Below, piece by piece: positions 1 through 10,914 of a stretch of DNA of 29,280 nucleotides; within the stretch, counting starts at the first letter, position 1, and each line of letters opens with the position of its first letter. Source of the stretch: Plakobranchus ocellatus (Eukaryota; Mollusca; Gastropoda; Plakobranchidae); NCBI GenBank assembly GCA_019648995.1, contig BLXT01002699.1:1547638-1576917 (forward strand), in the 5' to 3' direction. The notes under the pieces are model-generated. The model did no database searches. It was not told the DNA's origin and saw only the letters and a program-made list of their open reading frames with translations. Made by a program: the position numbers and the translations under genes.

Positions 1-1089
1 ATCCATTATGCATTCTGAGAAAAATGCCTTTCAAAGTTACTACTTTGTTTCAAAGAGCAAAAAATAAATGCTGTGCTAATCATACACTGCATTCACTTCA
101 ATCTTTACTGCCATCAGCAGGTTGCCTCATCTGTCTGTCAAAGCTTCTTGTTATTGAACCAAAAAACTTTTTATTCTCTATCATTTTAATGAGATATTTT
201 AAATTGAAGATGATGGAAACACTATTTACAAGCAGGCACTTTTTATATCGAAATTCTGAGAACAACGTTCAATATAGAGCCTGCTTGTTTCCATCATTTT
301 CAGTTTAAATTGTTAAATTTTCATTATTTTCAACATGCATTAATTACAAATCAATATTGTATGATATGCCACTTGAAAGATTAATAAAACTGAAAACAAA
401 ATTGAATGTTCTGTTCAAAAAACAAAATAACTGTGGCTTAATTAATACTCAGAGGCATAGAAAAGTTTTCTAAACATCTGATTTAGACTTTAAAGTATAA
501 TACTACCTCTGCTTTTGCTACATTTAAATTGCCTTATAAAAATTTATGCATTTTTAAACCTCCCATAATAACTCTCTTTGCAATTATTTACAAATCCACT
601 TTATTTCCCTGCCAAAAACCAAACAAATAAGAAAAATAATGATCGTTCAGTCAACATCCTCGTTTGAATGCTATGTCTTTTCATTTTATTCACCTCTATC
701 TCTAGTAGTTACAGTCTTCTGCAAAGAATTATTACCTTGGTGGAAAAAAGAAAAACTAAAACAAAAACCAAAAAAAATTCCAACAAAACTGAGGATCCTA
801 ATTAATTAAGCTGCATGTTGAGTCTCAAACCATCAGTATCACCTGAAATGCCACACTGTGTGATTTAAATGTAACACCGGGTTGAATTTTTCGTGAATTG
901 TATGCCTTTAACTTTTGAGAAAAAAAAAATGAGTTAAATTGGTTTGTTTTATTTGTTAATCTTTTTGTGGACGATTTTAGCTCTTTAGAGGCAGCAGGTT
1001 GAGCTTTTTTCTTGTGTCTTTGCCCTGAAAGATCGACAAACTTTCTCAGTGTGAATGATCCTATAGGCCTACTATTTTTCAAAACTTAC
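1..1089. other. AT-rich DNA without a convincing gene
   Basis: Very AT-rich sequence with many short A and T runs. The open frames here are short, low in complexity and match no family I recognise. On the minus strand two acceptor-like motifs follow the donor at 1089: TCTTTCAG ending near 1024 and TTCTTTGCAG ending near 719. Either could introduce a short terminal exon for the candidate exon at 1090-1167, but neither gives a recognisable peptide. After the second acceptor the frame stops within about ten codons and an AATAAA follows, which is a weak hint of a 3' end. Confidence 0.5.
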
Positions 1090-1167
1090 CAGATTCTTTT
1101 TCTCCATTTTCACCAGTTCAATATTTAAGCAAAAATATTCATCAAAAATGTTTTTCTTTGTTTCATA
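1090..1167 (-). CDS. Candidate internal exon, unknown protein
   Basis: On the minus strand, 78 bases lie between an acceptor-like AACAG (ending at 1168) and an excellent donor, CTG followed by GTAAGT (from 1089). One frame is open throughout, giving 26 residues with phase 0 at both ends. The encoded segment is charged and probably helical, ending in a Lys/Glu-rich stretch (VKMEKKNL), so a coiled coil is possible. I do not recognise the protein. The acceptor has a poor pyrimidine tract, which is the main reason for doubt. It is on the same strand as the candidate exons at 6073-6147 and 7721-7892, so they could belong to one gene with long introns, but nothing in the sequence proves that link. 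Confidence 0.3.
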
Positions 1168-2079
1168 CTGTTAAATTTGATCAATCAAGTTTTATTAAGG
1201 ACTGCTCATAACTAAGTGATGCCAAAAATATGAATCATGAATTATTCACTAAATTTTTCTTAAAATGCCCACTTTTTACACTACTGATATCAATTTAGGT
1301 TTATCTTGTGTCCTTATGTGTAAATAAGGTATCAAAGTGACTTTTGATAACTTATCTAGTTATAATCTAAAGGAAATATGTATCCTCATTAAATAAAAGA
1401 AAAAAAAAAGCAACCACTGACAGCTTCTACACATTAAACACCTTAAAACTTTTTATCACAACGAAGAATGAGGGTCAAATAATAAAACTTTACAAGAGTC
1501 TATCTCCTTATATGATGCAAACTTTTTCTTTTCCTTTTCCAAAGCAAGATTTCTTCATAAGGAATCAAACTGTAACTTTTTTTTAATGTCCACTTAGGGT
1601 ATGATGGCACATGTCGTTGAGCAACAACTATTTGAAGGTATTGATTTCCGAATTCCTTTTGCTTTTTAGGGAGGGAAAAATTTGATTTTACAGAAAAAAA
1701 AAAAAACCAACCCCAAACCAGAGAAACCTATTTTTGTGACTATCAACACCGCATTGATTAAGTTCTAGTTTATTCTTATTTTTATTGAAAATTCCTGCTT
1801 TGATTCAACTGTAAATAAAAAAGAAATGTCTTATTATGAAAAAATATCAACAGACATTGAAATATATTTCTATATAGTCCGCAATTGCCTTTTCCTTGGT
1901 GCATGATTAAATAAAAAAGATAAAAAACCTGCCTCCAGAGATTTAAGTCATAGAAATTCTTAACAAAATAATTCAGGCTTTTTTCTTGATATTGTGATTA
2001 CTGATTAGTTTTCTAAAAATTCGACATTTTGAAAAAAAATTTGGGCAAAAATGTACTTTCAGCTACATGTAAAACTACA
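1168..2079. other. AT-rich non-coding stretch
   Basis: No gene, RNA or transposon signature recognised. There are many A and T homopolymer runs, including a run of about twelve A near 1690. It could be intron if the flanking minus-strand exon candidates are real. Confidence 0.5.
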
Positions 2080-2208
2080 GTGGTTTAGATTGTTGGTGGG
2101 CCTGCGCCGTTGAGGTGTTAGAGACCAGAATGATGCTTAAGTGCTTATGTTTCTGCGCCAGTGTGGCTCGCACACTTTTAACCACCTAGCTCCCTGGGCC
2201 CACACAAG
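2080..2208 (-). repeat. Probable tRNA-derived SINE or tRNA-like relic
   Basis: This is a GC-rich island in AT-rich surroundings. Read on the minus strand it begins GGGCCCAGGGAGCTAGGTGG, resembling the start of a tRNA with a degenerate A box (minus strand of 2178-2192, GAGCTAGGTGGTTAA). About 50 bases further on, GGTCTCTAACACC (minus strand of 2114-2126) sits where a B box would be expected. After that comes a GC-rich segment ending in GGCCCACC. A spaced A and B box pair in a tRNA-like context is the usual head of a SINE transcribed by RNA polymerase III. The boxes are imperfect and no cloverleaf is obvious, so this is a relic or a SINE head rather than a working tRNA gene. Confidence 0.4.
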
Positions 2209-3109
2209 TATAATCAGAGAAAAACAGTGTAAAATATCCATTCATCAAGTCTCCAGAACTCTTTTGCTCTCATTTGTGCAGTAGTCTTCACTAACTTAAA
2301 TGCAAAATTTTGAACATGGAATTGCTCAAGGCATTCAAAGTGCTCACTATGTGTAGGCAGTTTAGTGAGACTGCCGTCAGCAGTTAAAAAATTGGGCTGT
2401 GCAGCCCATAGGGTTTTGTGACCCCAAAATGCATGTTGCTATTTTGGTAGTGTCTCAAAGAGGGTCATTACAGTTTGGTTTTGACTTTCTGTAAAAAATG
2501 ATGTATGTTTGGATACGCTTTGAGAAAGGACTCCATCATTAGTAATAGTAAATTCTACCTGGTTTTCATCCATTTAAATTGATTATAGAATGTATTTTAT
2601 TCATCCCAAGCTATGTTTTTCTCAAAACATATGAGAAGAAAACTTTTAAATATAAAATTTGTAATGTAAATAGTTTCGAAGTCAACCAAATTCTGTTTTT
2701 GTTCAAAATTGAGTAAATTTGGCATTAAAAAATCTTTGATATAGGTCTCAATCTGTGGAAATAAAATATTGTTCTTAATCTTGAGTGATAATTTCTCTAA
2801 AAGCAGACAAATTTACAAAAAAATTGGTGTTAAAATTTTTAAATATCTCTTTTCGTTACGGAGTTACGGCAATTTCAAATATATTTTAGGCTAAAAACGT
2901 GTAAACTTGATCACAAAATTGCAGGTCAAAATAGTGGTATTTTTAGGTATCAAAATGAGACGCAAAAATTGCCATAACTTGGCAACCAATACATATATGT
3001 TAAAAATTTAAATTGTTTTGTAATGTGCATGCCAAGTATGAACTCAATTGGAAAAGTTTGAAATTTACACTAAACTGTCTACTATGAGCCAATTTCATTG
3101 ATTGGCAAG
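2209..3109. other. Non-coding stretch with a small palindrome
   Basis: No gene recognised. At 2394-2407 there is a perfect GGGCTG/CAGCCC palindrome with a two-base loop. A GGGTTTTGTGACCCC segment follows immediately and could also fold. From about 2480 the sequence is AT-rich. The phrase GCCAATTT near 3090 and its near complement AAATTGGCTC near 3872 bracket the next feature, which hints that 2.4-3.9 kb may be one old repeat, but I cannot prove boundaries. Confidence 0.35.
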
Positions 3110-3480
3110 AACAAACTGGAAGACTAGGGCATGAAGGAAATGGAACAACTGCTCAAACAGTTTGCTAATGAGAGAACACACCTATGGGGGGTCAGACAAG
3201 TACCTGCACAGAGTCTGTCATTGATTGTGAAAAGACAATTGATGAGTGCCAAATGGTCCTATGTAAACACTTCTGCAGAGACTGATTGTGTTGTCTTTGG
3301 CAAGCCATCTGCCAGTTATACCTTGAGGACTTTCCCAAAGTGAGGAAATTTCCGCATGTGCCCTTACCTTGCCTGTCCACACAGCAGACTGTGGAAGATC
3401 ATTCTCTCTACATAACTACATCAAAACCTAGAGGAGAGTTGCTCTGTCAAATGAGCATTGTGATCAACTTATAAGGGTGT
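3110..3480. pseudogene. Unrecognised coding-like block, possibly repeat-borne
   Basis: This block has clearly higher GC and more complex composition than its surroundings. Open frames of about 60 residues occur on both strands (plus 3131-3343 and 3286-3474, minus 3380-3192). On the minus strand a strong donor-like AAG/GTAAGG falls at about 3368. No frame shows a motif I can name. The change in composition and the scattered stops suggest a decayed protein-coding relic, perhaps of a transposon, but the strand cannot be decided by eye. No function is proposed. Confidence 0.25.
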
Positions 3481-6072
3481 CCATTACTGGATCAACTTTC
3501 AAAATATGCCCTTTGAAAAAGCTGTTCAAGCTTTGGCGCAGAAAAAAATGGTGCTGCCTCTTTAAAAAGGACCAAATAAAGTTACTAGCAGTAAATCCCT
3601 GACAAACAGAATTTTTTGTTTCAATATCTTGTCACTTCCCTATTATTTTGCTTAGCCATGGGTCATTGGGACTAGAACTTTTGAAAACAATCTGAAGCTC
3701 TGTGTAAAATTTAAAACTTTAAAACGAAAAAAAAACTCCAAAGATATCAAAACCCCTCTACATGTATTTGCTTTCGATGAAGTGCAACTTGAAAAAAGAA
3801 TAATGAACTTTCTAACAATTTGAGCTTCATATTACTTCACTTGCAGGAATAGATAGACTTTGAAAATTGCAAAATTGGCTCATTGACATTCAAAATAAAT
3901 ATTTTATATATATGATAATATCAGCACTAGTTTAGCATGATTGTGCCGAATGTACATTTTGAAGAAACCATTATGAAGTCTAGAGACTGAAACTGTTGTA
4001 TTTAAGCCCCAGCATCTAAAGTACTACATTGTAAATGTAGTAATAGTTTAATATTACTTCTCCTCACACAGCAATATAGTGGTCATTTTTAACAAGTTGC
4101 ATAAGCGCTGAAGACCTCTAGATCTGACTCCCTATCCATTGCCGACAATGTTTCCTTTTTCTGTCTGCTATTGTTGTGTCAATACCACTGTTCTGTAAGT
4201 GTCTGAACACAGTTGTATCTCAAAAGAAAAATTCCATGTAAAACCCCAGCTGCAAAAAACAAAAAAAAAATATTCTTCCGAATTAAAGATTTATGGTGTT
4301 ATACAAATCAATGTTCTTGTCAGCTTTTAGCACACAGGAAGACATATATCTTTTTCAAATAAGACATGAGCAAAAAGATTAAATTACTTAAGCTGCCTAA
4401 TTGGAATTGTTACAATATATGTACCTGTGTAACAAAATGACTCGAGTTGCGATTTTGAATGATATACTTACTTTAAATGAAAATCATTGTCTAGAGGGGG
4501 GAAAAACTACTCACCTCTCTATAGACATATAGCATATGTTTTCTGTCCATAAAGCATTGAGAATATTTGCTTCTTTACTTTACTTTTTTGAGTTGATCTC
4601 AGTGATCGAGACCCATTTTGTCAGGCTGCTACACATATGTAGTTGGAAAAATTATGTGACCAATAAAAAAGAATTATAAATTTACTTGAAATTTCAAATA
4701 TGTCAGAAAAAGTTTAAATTTAAAATTGCACATTTTTTAAAAGTAACAAGACTGTAAACAATTAAAGCATATTTAAAACTAGGAATGATTATCATTCAAA
4801 AGAAAAGGCAAAAAGCTCACATAAAAAGAGTGAAGGACAAAATGAAAGGAGTTTCTGTTAAAAAAAGCTAAGGTTTTTTACGCAGTAAACATACGATATG
4901 AGTGTTTCCTAATTTATAGATTTGAATTTTGCTCTAAAATTAAAATTGGAACCATTCTAAGCTTCTTAATTTGAATTAGCCTTGAAATATCTTTTCTTAA
5001 AATCTGAAAAATGCTAAATGGGTGAAATCTGTTTAAAAAAAAAAAAACTATCTGTATAATTGTGTCATTGGCTTAATCATTAGCCACTGGAAACTGAAAG
5101 TGAAAAAAAAAAAAAGGGCACAAACTCTTTAAACCAAAATGGCTAAACCGAAACCATTGGTTAAACCAAAAAAATAATATTTTGGCCCTAATGCTTTTTA
5201 ACATTTTTGTTTTTTAAAAATTTTATACCCTGTTTAAACAAAAATATCTGATTAAACCAAAGTAAAAGCTATGGCCCAATAAATTTCGGTTGAAAAGGAT
5301 GCCATAATTCATAATTTACTTTCATCCCTAAACTTTTCTCAAAGCTGTTCCACAAATGACTGAGCTACACATCTACACGAGAAAATGATTGAATGCAAAT
5401 CAAAATCCTAAATTTAATTGGTTTAAAAAAAATAAAAACTCACATTATTTTATCTTTGCTCAGAGAGTTTATGGCACATTCATGAATATTCTGCACATAG
5501 ATAAAAGTGTCTTTTTTATCCTTTTTTATTTTGGTTTTCATTTACATTTACTGGTAATTACTGGAAGGTAAATCTTCAACTCAATTCAATTAAAATAGCA
5601 CACATTTTATATACTAGTGAGCAAATGATTTCTTAAATTGTCTTTGCCTGGTTTCAAACAAAAGGCAAAAATATCAATGAGGCCAGTCATAAATCATTTT
5701 TAATATAGAGATTCTTTTTTTGTTGTTTTCTTTAAAACAAAAATTAATCTGTTTCATAATGATCACCAGACAAGGCTTGGTGGGCTTATTTTGCTAACAA
5801 CAATAAACAATTTTGATAAAATGAAATATGTTTTCCATTGTTAAATAAAGTGAATGAGTTACATCAGGCAATTTTTATAATATTTATTTGTAACTAACAG
5901 CTTGTTTATAAGTCAATATCCAGGCCCTTTAACTTAAAAAAAAAAAGGGTTCGAGTATTTCTACTTTAAATTCAGTATCTGAATTGCAACACTGGAAAAA
6001 GTAATTGATCACGATTTCAGTTAAAATACCTTAACCATGACTTACAATAATTGAGAAGACAAAAAAATAAAG
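3481..6072. other. AT-rich non-coding stretch
   Basis: No gene or transposon signature recognised. Simple A and T runs are frequent (for example 5034-5047 and 5104-5115). A perfect donor-like AGAG/GTGAGT on the minus strand near 4512 has no matching acceptor with an open exon, so I do not call an exon. Confidence 0.5.
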
Positions 6073-6147
6073 TTAACATGTGACTTCCCCATTCGTAGAC
6101 TGTTTGGAAACTCTGATTTCATTATTTTTACTTTCAAGCATCTGACC
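6073..6147 (-). CDS. Candidate terminal exon, unknown protein
   Basis: On the minus strand a strong acceptor, TTTTTCCTCAG, ends at 6148. It is followed by 24 open codons in phase 0 and a TAA. The peptide is polar (starts GQMLESKNNE, ends GEVTC) and has no recognisable domain. Phase 0 is compatible with the phase-0 donor of the candidate exon at 7721-7892, so splicing of the two is possible. The intron would be about 1.6 kb. No convincing AATAAA follows closely. Confidence is low because one good acceptor plus a short open frame can arise by chance in AT-rich DNA. Confidence 0.25.
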   Translation of the reverse strand, partial: GQMLESKNNEIRVSKQSTNGEVTC

Positions 6148-7720
6148 CTGAGGAAAAAGATATACGTGCAATAAAAAGAACAGGAAAAATAATATAAATA
6201 AATTATATATTAACATTCTGAAAAAAAGGGTAGAGAAAACTAAAATTAACCAAACCATATGATATTCTTTCATGAATAACATGTATGTCAATTTTTTTTT
6301 AGCCTTCTTAAAATTTATTTTACAAACTGTACTTCCAACTTCAAAGATTAATGTGCACTCTGAGACCAAAAAACAAAACAGAATAATATTGAAAAAAAAA
6401 TGCAACTATAAAAAACAATCAAACTGGCAATGCATAAGAAAATAGGTAAGGGTTTAAAAAGAAAAAAAAAATCATTTAGACCTAGCCTGGATTAAAAGTT
6501 ACTTTGATATGACTACATTATTTTTATCATAATGTTTTTAAAAGAAAAATTCTCAAACTAGAGGCACTATCTGACTGTCAGTTTTTTGTTTCGTTCATCC
6601 ATGCAAAATTAAAGACTTTTGTTCACAGCATTTAAGCATGTCTAAAGAACTATTTAATGTTTAATAAAAAAAAAAAAGTGCCTTTAGTTAGTTAGCAAAG
6701 CTGTACTAAAACTTGTTACTAATATAATTTATTACTTCAGTAAACCCACATTGGCTAACATAAGAGGGAAATTGCACCATCCTTTACACAGATATTCCAA
6801 ATTAGATCTCTGTGATACTGAAATAGGTTTAAAATAAGTATGAATTATTTGTACGGTGCAAGATCAAAAGAATAGTTCTTGCTCTCAAAACAATGTATTT
6901 GCTTTTAGAATCGAAGGTCACATAATTATCTAGTAAGGGGTTGTAAATTTCAGTCTTAGAATAAATGATTCTGAATTCCTTGCCCTTCAAATGATTGAAT
7001 TCGGTATTAGTACTATTACTTCATGAATTAACAATGCAATAGTTTTGATGAAATGATTGCAGAGATTTCTTTTTTTTGTCCTGCAAATTAAAAAAAAAAT
7101 TACTTCTTAGAATAATCAGAGTTAGTAATGTCCTTAATTACTCTTAATGCCAATCGTGAATGTGATTTCAGCAATATATGTATGTATAGATTTGTCTCTG
7201 TACTATAAATTAATACTATTTTATCATTTCAAAATCAGCCTATGTAAAATTTTATTTGCATCATATTTCTTTTTTTTCCTATTTCCATTATATAAGAAAG
7301 ATTTTGGTAGTTATAGGCCTATAATAGGCTCACATGTTTTTTCTGGCAATGTTTTGGCTAAATATCCTTGATTTAGCTTTAGAAAGTGTAAAGTATTATA
7401 TGAAGGTTTGAGTATAATGAAAATTTATTTCCTACAAATTTTAGAAAGCTCTTTTTTTTTTGCAAAAAGGTTTCCTTGTACAGTGTATTTTCAGAGGGCA
7501 GAATGAATTCAAGGTAATGACCATGCCTGATGAAAAAGTTTTACTCACTTTTAATCTTTTCCCAAAAGAACAATAGATTTACCTGTACTTCATCATAAGT
7601 ACATTGACTACACCCTTTTTTAGACTGCAAGTAACTGACAAATTTGTACTGAGCACGTGGCCCCTATGTTTTAGTTTCTGGTTCCTTGAGTAGACCTATT
7701 GTAATCTTCAACAATATCAC
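6148..7720. other. AT-rich stretch, possible intron
   Basis: No gene, RNA or transposon recognised. The sequence is A/T-rich with homopolymer runs. If the exons on either side are spliced together this is their intron. Confidence 0.4.
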
Positions 7721-7892
7721 CTCCAAAAATTGATGCAACTTCCAGGCATAATTGTTCCACTTGAGTTCACACAGGCAATGGTCAATCAGTGCTTGCAGGG
7801 ACACAGAATCAACAGCTTCAGTATACTCCAGCGTGCTATTCACCATCCTCACTCCGTCACAAGTGTAACCAGTTTCACCACGGCAGTCAGTT
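7721..7892 (-). CDS. Candidate internal exon, unknown protein (best host-gene hint)
   Basis: On the minus strand a pyrimidine-rich acceptor, AATTGTCTTCAG, ends at 7893. It leads into 172 bases with a single open frame, ending at a donor-like GAG/GTGATA (7720-7715). The exon would start in phase 2 (its first base completes a codon) and end in phase 0. The encoded stretch of about 57 residues is complex and protein-like. It has four cysteines, a DCRGETGYTCDG segment and a helical, acidic middle (ALIDHCLCELKW). GC content is well above the flanking DNA. I do not recognise the family. The donor deviates from GTRAGT, and there is no second line of evidence, so the exon is plausible rather than established. 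Confidence 0.4.
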
Positions 7893-10187
7893 CTGAAGAC
7901 AATTAAGTTTATAGACATTTCCTACTCACAATTTACAATTTTGCAAAAGTTATACAGTGCCACATCTCAGAAGTTATTAAATAAACTACAAGGAAGGTAT
8001 ATCTTCACTTGTTACTTATCAAATGGATTATACAATTGATTGAGAATGAATCAAAAAAAAAAATTGCCCAATTAAGTTAGTTTATTAGTCTCTTTACTGC
8101 GATGACACTTTGAATCGTAGATTCTTATAATATAAATTGCACTAATTATCAAACATACCTTTCTGGATTAAGTTGGCAGCAATTACTTACCTCTATATTA
8201 AATTCCATTGAAAGTTATAAGAATTGAAAAATCTTGGTATGCGTATGATTATTTGTTTAATTCTGTCTTCAACTTTTTGATTTTTTAAAGACATACTGTA
8301 ATTTGAAAAAGAGATAGTTTATTATTTAATTCAATTTACTTTCTGAAGCAAGCTTAACATTGTCTCTGATACTGAGGGTTATGATCATAAGTTTTCTTTT
8401 TCGAGAATACTATGTTTCTCTGATATCTAGAAATGTCGCTGCTTGTTCGGTGTGGCATGCACAAATGACCACCAAAATTGAAATTCTGAACTAACACATA
8501 TATATCAAGAGCAGAAATTACACACCAAAAAGGTATTGGTGAATAGAAGTTGACTACCAGAGCTCGTTAACAATGAAATGAAGGTATAAATATTCTTATG
8601 CACTGGAATGAACTTGTCATGGTCATATACATATATGTTCTTTTTATATATATATTCTTCAACCTTTTTTTTTTTTTTTTTTTTTTACAAAAATGCTCCA
8701 TATGCCTTTATTTAAAAATATATTGACGAAAGGAATTTGAGAATTTGCACTTATTTGAATTTTTGCTATAGTTTAGCATTTTTTATAGTAATTCTTCAAA
8801 AGCCTGACTATTTATAAGTTAAAAAAATACGTTTTAATTTATTATTTCAAGGCCTTCCTATGTTCTTTGCAATCATCTTTCAAGACATAAAGCTGACATT
8901 TGTAACTGTAATGTTTTTTGGCTAAACTGTGATATTTATCTCAGAGAAAGGTGTAACTTTGCATACCTTGCCAAACTGAAGGAATTAAAATGATCATGAG
9001 TTAGCTTTTTTGCTGTTCTATTTCTTTTAAATTCAATAAGGGCAAAAGTTAGAGAATCACAGACTAGGTTTCGACATTTGTTTCTCTGTTAAAATGCTCT
9101 CATATTATGAAGATTATATATCCTGTCTTTTCTGCAAACAATCATCGATTTCTGAAATGAACAGAAACATTTGTATGAAAGATCTAGATCTAGATCTAGG
9201 AGTTTATCTTCACGAAAAATTACGAAAGAATTATTTCACGTTTTCTAATGTTAGCAAGACAGCTAGCAGTGACAACCATGGTATTATCTGAAGCCAGAAC
9301 CAATCTAGATTTATATCTAATTTGGGTTGAGATTTATGTCTGGGCCTTCATTGTTCTTTGTTCAGAAGTTGGCGTTTGATTCAAGGCAACAAATAAACAA
9401 AAAAAATTAATTTACCCTAATAAATAAGAAACAGTATCTAGAGCTTGAATATAAGGTATTCCGCCAATTCTGATCTTGTTAACTTCAGAAAAAAGAGGAC
9501 ATTCCTAGTCTTTGGCCCACATTTGAAAGATGCTCATTTAGCACTTGCTAGTCTCTGCTCTGGCTCATTCTTTGAAGTAGCTTCTTGTCCTGAAACCTCA
9601 GGTCGGGGAAATGCATCAATTTCCATTATGTGAACGATTTCCCCACCAGGCGAGACTTACCTAGGCCTTTTGTTCAACGTGGCTAAGTCTAGACTAAGCT
9701 TAGTTTAAACTATGCCCCCAGCCAAACTATAATAATTATATTATGGTCATAATGCACATTTTCACTGGAGTTCTCACTCTTTTGTTAAGATTGGAGGCTA
9801 GGTATTCAGCTCTGAGTAGTTAGAGATATTGAATCAACATGTAATAAAATTCATTTAAATACAGCTGATTGTTTGAAGACATTACACTTTGATTGATAGA
9901 TTTACACTTATACATGTTCACTTTATAATTAATAAACAATCTTTCTGTTCAATACTTTTGTACCAAGCCCTCAGTCTTTTTTTTTCTCTTAATATTTTGT
10001 GAGTGACTCATTTAACTCACTTAAAATTTGTACATTTTTTTTCATCGCTTACACAGACATGCACACTGAACTTACAGCAAAATTCATGCATTTTAAGATT
10101 TAAGAAAAGACTTTAAGAGGTATTAGCATCGTTAGCAAAAACATAAAAATGTAAAGTAGGAATACATTTTTTGTTAAAGAAAAGTAT
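7893..10187. other. AT-rich non-coding stretch with poly(T) and GATCTA run
   Basis: No convincing gene. It contains a 22-base T run at 8665-8686, which could be the poly(A) tail of a minus-strand retrocopy, though no retroelement body is visible next to it. It also contains a GATCTAGATCTAGATCTAGG run at 9181-9200. Two good donor-like motifs occur on the minus strand (CTCTAT/GTAAGT-type, exon end at 8191, and CTAG/GTAAGT, exon end at 9661), without matching acceptors. A plus-strand acceptor-like ACTTCAG near 9488 leads into an open frame to 9633, but nothing supports it. Confidence 0.45.
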
Positions 10188-10192
10188 GTTTC
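10188..10192 (+). repeat. 5-bp target site duplication, left copy
   Basis: GTTTC lies directly before the first base of the left LTR. The same five bases follow the last base of the right LTR (14522-14526). Five-base duplications are the norm for Ty3/Gypsy insertions, and this pair fixes both ends of the element. Confidence 0.8.
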
Positions 10193-10297
10193 TAGAGAAT
10201 ATTCAACTGATCATTGTTGTAAGTATATTAACTGTTCCCATTATCTGCGTGTTCACAGATACTCGTGTCGAACTTGATTCTGTATTGTTGAAGAAAT
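10193..10297 (+). repeat. 5' LTR, first part
   Basis: Matches 14374-14478 with two differences (CAACTG against CAATTG, and GTTGTAAG against GTTATAAG). The LTR begins TAGAGAATATT instead of the usual TG. It is interrupted after GAAGAAAT by the MITE-like insert and resumes at 10858 or 10860. Confidence 0.85.
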
Positions 10298-10857
10298 TGC
10301 CTTGTTGCACAATACTATTTTCAGGTTTTTTTCCGAACTTGAATAGTGACGCTAGCCACTACTAACTGTTGCCCGGTCAAGGCTTCTGAGATGTTTCTAT
10401 TAGATCTATATAAAAAAAATTCAGACTAAATAGAAAATTAACAGCTATACAAATTAGATTTATTATTGCACAGATTGATCCGTCCTTTATGATTGCTTAT
10501 TGACTCTGCTAAAGTTTTTCCATAATGTATTATCAGATTTTAAAGTTTTGAGGTTAGATCTACGGTTGCTTGCTAGGCCGACTAGTTCCATTTTCGATAA
10601 TACAGTTGAAACGGATCAAATTAAGCAATAAAAAAACTCACTCTGCGCTCTACTTCATGTTTCTAAATCTATCCAAGGGTATCTCAGGTTGAAATGCAAT
10701 AGACTCAGATTTTTTTACAAAGCTGTTTTCGAAAAGATGAGCTAAATCGTTGACACGCCGGTCTAGTGTTTAGACAGAAAAATGCAGTAACGTCTTACTG
10801 GTCCAGAGCCCGGAAACCAGGTGATGGCCGGTAGTGACGTTTCGCGGCAACAAGGCA
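10298..10857. mobile_element. MITE-like insert within the 5' LTR
   Basis: The insert begins TGCCTTGTTGC and ends with the exact inverse complement, GCAACAAGGCA, so it has 11-base terminal inverted repeats. Comparison with the intact right LTR shows the insert is extra DNA. AT is present on both sides (10296-10297 and 10858-10859) but only once in the intact LTR, so a 2-base target duplication is the simplest reading. AAT with slightly shorter ends is also possible. The interior codes for nothing recognisable, as expected of a non-autonomous DNA transposon. The superfamily is not clear from the ends: a TA duplication would be typical of Tc1/mariner, but AT is not. The insert cuts the LTR at its AATAAA motif. 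Confidence 0.75.
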
Positions 10858-10902
10858 ATAAAGTTCTTGCGTTCGGAAACAAATACTCTTAGTAGTTATT
10901 TA
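10858..10902 (+). repeat. 5' LTR, second part
   Basis: The continuation of the LTR after the insert matches 14477-14521 with two differences (AAATAC against AAAGAC, and CTTAG against CTTTG). It ends GTAGTTATTTA. The bases that follow (TACAGAATCATC, then the gag start) do not begin with TGG, so no ordinary tRNA primer binding site is visible. Confidence 0.8.
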
Positions 10903-10914
10903 TACAGAATCATC

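Noticed and set aside
24-308. 94-codon plus-strand open frame
   Set aside because: AT-rich, no recognisable motif and no splice or promoter context; expected by chance at this base composition.
2394-2407. Perfect GGGCTG/CAGCCC palindrome
   Set aside because: Six-base stem with a two-base loop only; no terminator or RNA gene context in a eukaryotic AT-rich region.
6148-6405. Long hydrophobic Phe/Leu-rich minus-strand frame upstream of the candidate exon at 6073-6147
   Set aside because: The frame is made of T-rich sequence preceding an acceptor, typical of an intron end and polypyrimidine tract rather than a membrane protein.
8188-8270. Perfect minus-strand splice donor with a short upstream ATG frame
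   Set aside because: The phase is incompatible with the exon at 7721-7892, and no acceptor or longer open frame supports it.
8665-8686. 22-base T run as evidence for a processed retrocopy
   Set aside because: No retroelement or gene body and no target duplication could be found next to it.
9489-9633. Plus-strand acceptor-like site followed by an open frame to a TGA
   Set aside because: The pyrimidine tract is weak, there is no recognisable protein and no partner exon.
10834-10914. In-frame extension of gag upstream of the ATG at 10915
   Set aside because: It would start inside the MITE-like insert and cross the LTR end, so it is not part of the original gag.
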